Source of the DNA: Candidatus Polarisedimenticolia bacterium
Lineage (GTDB): Bacteria; Acidobacteriota; Polarisedimenticolia; Gp22-AA2
DNA length: 64,000 nucleotides
Assembly: GCA_036001465.1 (NCBI GenBank)
Contig: DASYUH010000099.1
Location: 1 to 64,000, forward strand
Direction: 5' to 3'
The notes beneath the pieces are model-generated. The model was given only the letters and a program-made list of their open reading frames with translations, ran no database searches and had not been told where the DNA came from. The translations under genes and the position numbers were made by a program. Numbering within the stretch: the first letter of the stretch is position 1; every line of letters starts with the position of its first letter. Positions 60,072-64,000 of this stretch are shown here, one piece after another.

Positions 60072-61114
60072 TCGCGCCGGGCCCCGGTTCTCTGGGGGGG
60101 CAGGAGGTCCAGGCGGCGGCTCTGCAGGACCGCCTGCGGGAGGAGGGGCACCAGGTCACCCGGATCCCCATCGATCCCCGTTCCCCGCGGCCCTTGTCGT
60201 GGGTGCGCCGGTTGCCGTACGTCCGCACCCTGGTCAACCAGGCTATTTACATTCCATCCCTCGCGCGTCTGCGCGGGGTCGACGTCGTGCACATCTTCTC
60301 CGCGTCCTTCTGGTCGTTCCTCCTGGCTCCGGCGCCGGCCATCGCCGTATCGCGCCTGTTCGGGAAGCGGGTGGTGCTGCACTACCACAGTGGCGAGGCG
60401 GAGTCGCACCTGGCGCGATGGGGTATGCTGGTTCATCCCTTCCTGCGCCTGGTCGACGACATCGTCGTGCCGTCCGAATACCTGCGAGAGGTTTTCGCGC
60501 GTCACGGCCACCGCGCCCGCGTCATCCGCAACATCGTGGACACGGGGCGATTCCGCTACCGTGAGCGGCCTCCTCTTAGGCCGCGTTTCCTTTCTGCCCG
60601 CAGCCTCGAGCCTCACTATCGCGTGGAGGTGACGATCCGCGCCTTCTCGCGCTTGAAGAAGAGCTACCCGGAGGCCACGCTGACGGTGGCCGGGTCGGGA
60701 AGCCAGGAGAAATACCTGAGAGGCCTGGTGGCCGCGCTCGGGGCGGAAGGCGTGCGCTTCGCCGGGGCGGTCGATCCGCGCCGGATGCCGGAACTGTACG
60801 AAGAGGCCGACATCCTCCTGAACGCCTCGGTGGTCGACAACCAGCCGGTGTCGGTCCTGGAGGCCTTTGCGGCCGGGCTTCCGGTCGTCTCCACGGCGGC
60901 CGGCGATCTGGCCAACCTCATCCGCCACCGCACCACCGGCCTGCTCGTGCCGCGCGAGGACCCGGGGGCGATGGTCGACGCCGCGTCCTATCTCCTGGGG
61001 AACCCGAACCGCGCCCTGCTCATCGCCCGCGGCGCCAGGCGGGAGGCCGAGAAGTACCGCTGGGAGAGCGTGCGGAGCTCCTGGCTCGCGGTGTACGCCG
61101 GTCGACCGTCATGA
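60056..61114 (+). CDS. GT4-family glycosyltransferase, second
   Basis: A 352-residue enzyme with the ATG 5 bases after AAGGAGG. The N-terminal domain has VALIAPGPGSLGGQEVQAAAL and YHSGEAESHL; the C-terminal domain has VAGSGSQEKYLRGL, ADILLNASVVDNQPVSVLEA and FAAGLPVVSTAAGDLANLI, the normal donor-binding pattern for GT4. Within the core the loop after FLSARSLEPHYRVEV is slightly altered from the usual VGRL-EKG form. It probably adds another sugar to the repeat unit. The ATGA junction couples it to the lyase gene. Confidence 0.88.
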   Translation: MRVALIAPGPGSLGGQEVQAAALQDRLREEGHQVTRIPIDPRSPRPLSWVRRLPYVRTLVNQAIYIPSLARLRGVDVVHIFSASFWSFLLAPAPAIAVSRLFGKRVVLHYHSGEAESHLARWGMLVHPFLRLVDDIVVPSEYLREVFARHGHRARVIRNIVDTGRFRYRERPPLRPRFLSARSLEPHYRVEVTIRAFSRLKKSYPEATLTVAGSGSQEKYLRGLVAALGAEGVRFAGAVDPRRMPELYEEADILLNASVVDNQPVSVLEAFAAGLPVVSTAAGDLANLIRHRTTGLLVPREDPGAMVDAASYLLGNPNRALLIARGARREAEKYRWESVRSSWLAVYAGRPS

Positions 61115-63318
61115 GGCTGGAGCGCTTGTCGGGAATGGGATTCCAGGAGCTGGCGAGCCGCGGGCGGCAGGAGGCCGCGAAGTGGCTGGATCGCCTCGGC
61201 GCCTCGGTGGTCACCGAGGACGGCGCGCGGCGCAGGCGGCTCCTGGCCATCACGGGGGCGTTCGCATCAAGGCAGCCGGGGGACGCGGTGGAACGGGCTC
61301 TGGGACGGGCGTTTCAGTGGTTCAACGAAAACGCGCCGGGCCGGTTCTTCGACGGCGCCGCGAGCGACGGGACAGAGCATCTGCTCGGCCGGTGCCTGCC
61401 GCCTGCGCGCCTTCAATTGCTGGCGGCGGCCGGGACGATCGGTCGCAAACGGTTCGATCTGCTCGGTTACCGCGAGCTGTTCTTCGGCGACCCGATCGAT
61501 TGGCGTCTCGACCCGCTCTCGGGACGGCGGGCCCCCTTCGCTCACTGGAGCCGGATTGATCTCTTTGATTCGGAGGCGATGGGCGACCCCAAGGTCATCT
61601 GGGAGCTGAACCGGCACCAGTGGCTGGTGACCCTGGGGCAGTCCTATCGCCTGGACGGAGACGAGCGGCATGCCGAGATGTTCGCGTCGTCGGTCCGGGA
61701 ATGGACGGCGGCCAACCCCGTGGGGTGGGGCATCAACTGGGCCAGCAGCCTGGAGGTCGCCCTGCGGCTGATCTCCTGGTGCTGGGCCCTGCACCTGTTC
61801 CGGGGCTCGCGCGCGCTCACGCCGGATCTGCTCGCGGAGATGCGGGCGGGCATCCGCAGCCACGCGGCCCACGTCGAGCGCTACCTGTCGCACTATACCT
61901 CTCCCAACACCCACCTCACGGGAGAAGCCCTCGGCCTGTTCTATGCGGGCACCCAGCTTCCCGATCTCGCCGAGGCCGGGCGCTGGACGATTACGGGCGA
62001 GCGGATCCTGGCGGAGCAGGTCGCGCGCCAGGTGCTGCCCGACGGGGTCTACTTCGAGCAGGCGACCTGCTACCAGCGCTACACGATCGAAATCTACCTG
62101 CACTTCCTGATCCTTGCGTCGCGTTGCGGCCGCCGCGTCCCGGAGGCGGTGCCGGACAGGATCCGCAAGGCGCTCGACTTCCTGCTGGCGATCGCGACGC
62201 CCCGCGGCACGGTGCCGAGCATGGGAGACAGCGACGGCGGCTGGCTCCTGCCGCTGCATCGCCGGGATCCGAACGACGTGCGCGGTATCTTCTCGACCGC
62301 GGCGGCGCTCTTCGGGCGGGCCGAGTACGCCTGGGCGGCCGGCGGGCTGGCCCCGGAGACTCTCTGGCTCCTCGGTCCCGAGGGCGAAGCCGCCTTTCGA
62401 GCCGTGGCACCCACGCCGCCAAGGCCCTCTTCCCATGAGCTGTTCGGCGCAGGCGGGTACGTCGTGATGCGCAGCGGCTGGGGGCCGTGCGACCACCAGA
62501 TCATCTTCGATGTCGGGCCGCTGGATCCCCCTTCCGCCGCAGGTCACGCGCACGCCGATCTCCTGAGCGTCCAATGCGCCCTGTTCGGAGAGCCGTGCGT
62601 CGTAGACCCCGGCACCTTCCGGTACGCGGCCGACCCCTTGTGGCGGGACATGTTCCGCGGCACGGCGGCGCACAGCACCGTCACGGTGGACGGCGCCGGG
62701 CAGGCCGTGCCGTCCGGCCCGTTTGCCTGGCACGCCGCGCCCCGCGCGCGGCTGCGGCGCTTCGCCTCCGACGATTCCCTCGGCTATGCCGATGCCGAAC
62801 ACGGCGCCTACTGCCGGCTTCCCGATCCGGTCGTTCACCGGCGCCGGATCCTGTTCCTGAAGCCCCGCTACCTCGTCATCGTGGATGACCTGGACGGGAA
62901 GGCCGAGCACCGCATCGACACGCGGTTCCAGTTCGCCCCGCTGCGGGCGGAGCAGCAGGACGGCTGGGTGCGCGCCACCGGACCGCGGAGAACCGGGCTC
63001 CTGATCCGCTCTTTCGCGAACGTCGATCTGACGACACGGATCGCCGAGGGTAGCGAGGCTCTCCCGGAAGGCTGGGTGTCGCCCGACTACGGACAGCGCA
63101 GGCCGGCGCCCATCATGATCGTGAGCGCCGAAGCGCTCCTCCCCCTTCGCATCATCACGCTCCTGGTCCCGACGGACGGCAAGCCCGGCCGGCCTCCCGA
63201 GGTGTCGCTCCTCGATCGGGGAGCCCGGCGGCCGGCCGGGCTCATCCTCGACGGGGGGCGGGACACGCTGAGATTCGAGGAAGAAGGGGTCGTCGTCAAC
63301 GGTAGGAGTTTTCCTTGA
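61111..63318 (+). CDS. Heparinase II/III-like polysaccharide lyase
   Basis: A 735-residue protein whose ATG overlaps the previous stop. The toroid domain is seen in NWASSLEVALRLISWCWAL, SHYTSPNTHLTGEALGLFYAG and FEQATCYQRYTIEIYLHF (split here by loop turns), and the beta-sandwich domain in AAGHAHADLLSVQCALFG, VDPGTFRYA and AHSTVTVDG. Similar enzymes cleave uronic-acid-containing chains by beta-elimination and often belong to EPS clusters, where they may trim or release the polymer. No signal peptide is visible, so export is unclear. The Tyr/His catalytic set appears to be kept (TSPNTHL, CYQRYT, HAHAD). Confidence 0.86.
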   Translation: MRLERLSGMGFQELASRGRQEAAKWLDRLGASVVTEDGARRRRLLAITGAFASRQPGDAVERALGRAFQWFNENAPGRFFDGAASDGTEHLLGRCLPPARLQLLAAAGTIGRKRFDLLGYRELFFGDPIDWRLDPLSGRRAPFAHWSRIDLFDSEAMGDPKVIWELNRHQWLVTLGQSYRLDGDERHAEMFASSVREWTAANPVGWGINWASSLEVALRLISWCWALHLFRGSRALTPDLLAEMRAGIRSHAAHVERYLSHYTSPNTHLTGEALGLFYAGTQLPDLAEAGRWTITGERILAEQVARQVLPDGVYFEQATCYQRYTIEIYLHFLILASRCGRRVPEAVPDRIRKALDFLLAIATPRGTVPSMGDSDGGWLLPLHRRDPNDVRGIFSTAAALFGRAEYAWAAGGLAPETLWLLGPEGEAAFRAVAPTPPRPSSHELFGAGGYVVMRSGWGPCDHQIIFDVGPLDPPSAAGHAHADLLSVQCALFGEPCVVDPGTFRYAADPLWRDMFRGTAAHSTVTVDGAGQAVPSGPFAWHAAPRARLRRFASDDSLGYADAEHGAYCRLPDPVVHRRRILFLKPRYLVIVDDLDGKAEHRIDTRFQFAPLRAEQQDGWVRATGPRRTGLLIRSFANVDLTTRIAEGSEALPEGWVSPDYGQRRPAPIMIVSAEALLPLRIITLLVPTDGKPGRPPEVSLLDRGARRPAGLILDGGRDTLRFEEEGVVVNGRSFP

Positions 63319-63341
63319 TCGACTGGAAGAAGGAGAAACGC

Positions 63342-63878
63342 ATGTCATGGCTTCGCCCTCACGCGCTTGCCGCAGTCAGTGCCCCTATTCTGATCCTCTG
63401 CCTCGGACTACTAACGGGCTGCGGGGGCGGGGTCGGCACGAGCCACGTCATCATTCCCGAAGGCTGCGTGGCGACCCAGGCCGAGCTGCAGGGGACCTGG
63501 GTCATCAGCCACGTCGTCCAGACTCTGACCTGCCCCGCGGATTCGACGTTCCCGACGACCGCGTCGCCCGACAACATCACTCCCGTGACGGTGGTCAGGG
63601 ACGAGTCTCTTCCAGGATTCAGGATCACCGCCACGGGCCTCACGGCCACGGTCGAGGACATCACCTGCCACATCGTCTGGACGTACCTGGATCACGACAC
63701 GAACGCGCTATACGACTGTTTCACCACCTTTCATCCGGAAAGCCGGACGGCCGGCGGAACCACGGAGGCCGGACATTGCAGTCAGGTCACGCTGGTCGAC
63801 AAGGACGGCATTTCGGGGGCGTCCTGCGTCATCCCGTCTCCCTACCTCGACACCTACATCGTGGTCGAGGGGTCCTGA
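63342..63878 (+). CDS. Small cysteine-containing lipoprotein of unknown function
   Basis: A 178-residue lipoprotein. I use the ATG 6 bases after AAGGAG; a TTG nine codons earlier is in frame but has no ribosome site. The lipobox is LLTGC (Cys near 27). After a Gly-rich linker the protein is beta-rich and has six further Cys, in CVATQAELQGTWVIS, LTCPADSTF, DITCHIVW, LYDCFTTF, GHCSQVTL and ASCVIPS, probably forming disulfides in the periplasm. GTWVISHVV looks like the lipocalin-like or META-type opening but no family is certain. It separates the lyase from the second AsnB gene. Confidence 0.72.
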   Translation: MSWLRPHALAAVSAPILILCLGLLTGCGGGVGTSHVIIPEGCVATQAELQGTWVISHVVQTLTCPADSTFPTTASPDNITPVTVVRDESLPGFRITATGLTATVEDITCHIVWTYLDHDTNALYDCFTTFHPESRTAGGTTEAGHCSQVTLVDKDGISGASCVIPSPYLDTYIVVEGS

Positions 63879-63896
63879 AACCGCTCGAGACAATCC

Positions 63897-64000
63897 ATGT
63901 GCGGCATCGTCGGCATCCTGAAGCTGCATCCCGGGGAGGGCGTGGAAGCGGAACGCCTCAAGCAGATGCGGGACACGCTCCGCCACCGAGGTCCGGACGG
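63897..64000 (+). CDS. asnB: Second asparagine synthase-like gene, N-terminal part (cut by window edge)
   Basis: Only 34 codons are present. They encode MCGIVGILKLHPG and then a RHRGPDG motif, which marks the start of an AsnB-type glutaminase domain with the N-terminal catalytic Cys. It is distinct from the complete copy at 58179 (for example GILKL instead of GIVHL). It follows the lipoprotein by 18 bases with no strong ribosome site. Whether it is complete, or which substrate it serves, cannot be told. Confidence 0.8.
   Translation, partial: MCGIVGILKLHPGEGVEAERLKQMRDTLRHRGPD

Noticed and set aside
61267-63348. 693-codon minus-strand frame
   Set aside because: Antisense to the heparinase-like gene, whose conserved motifs and overlap with the preceding gene are clear.

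Overview
This 64 kb window is high-GC, gene-dense bacterial DNA with no rRNA, tRNA, CRISPR array, prophage or insertion sequence that I could recognise. Lipoproteins, OmpA-type proteins, an LCAT-like lipase, a class A penicillin-binding protein and an exopolysaccharide (EPS) cluster point to a diderm (Gram-negative type) envelope. The mixture of a DUF169-UroD fusion, thrombospondin-type and CDDG cysteine repeats in a secreted protein, a Tat-exported iron-sulfur aldo/keto reductase and a giant CheB-CheR-PAS kinase suggests an uncultured soil or sediment lineage such as Acidobacteriota or a neighbour. That placement is an inference and is weak.

Region 1 (1-10.6 kb) is mixed metabolism and regulation. 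It holds the edge of a sodium:solute symporter with its DUF3311 partner, an ACT-domain malic enzyme, a DUF169-UroD/MtaA fusion, an RRM RNA-binding protein, a sigma-54 activator in tandem with an RsbT-like kinase, an exported amidohydrolase, and small YjbR, GFA and TerB-like genes.

Region 2 (10.6-27.1 kb) is rich in exported and membrane proteins. It holds an 1157-residue secreted cysteine-rich protein with a metzincin-like zinc motif, an MBL hydrolase, RhlE, an erythromycin-esterase-like protein with accessory domains, a PspC-LiaF-type pair, a class I glutamine amidotransferase, a short plus-strand operon ending in a Tat-exported aldo/keto reductase, and two GNAT acetyltransferases.

Region 3 (27.2-38.2 kb) is an envelope-maintenance island. 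It holds two paralogous peptidoglycan-binding/OmpA proteins, a Crp/Fnr regulator, an LCAT-like lipoprotein, PBP1A, a four-BON protein, an AI-2E/PerM permease, a glycine-zipper lipoprotein and two secreted unknowns. A 39-bp element occurs three times here, always upstream of a plus-strand envelope gene, with 27 positions invariant and no gaps. A palindrome (TCAGGA-N3-TCCTGA) lies near position -43 of a proposed promoter for the Crp/Fnr gene.

Region 4 (38.3-64 kb) pairs a CheB-CheR-PAS-HisKA_3 sensor kinase with a divergent EPS operon. The operon opens with a NusG/RfaH-type antiterminator, followed by Wzz, BY-kinase, initiating sugar transferase, methyltransferase, O-antigen ligase/polymerase, two GT4 glycosyltransferases, two CelD/FemAB-like GNATs, a DegT aminotransferase, polysaccharide deacetylase, Wzx flippase, AsnB amidotransferase, heparinase-like lyase and a second AsnB cut by the window edge. 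Many junctions are 4-bp ATGA/GTGA/TTGA overlaps. A three-gene cassette (DUF5670, a two-segment membrane protein, an M48 protease) sits inside it. The same palindrome found at the Crp/Fnr gene recurs between the kinase and the EPS operon, which suggests one regulator links regions 3 and 4. No intergenic gap exceeds 300 bases.
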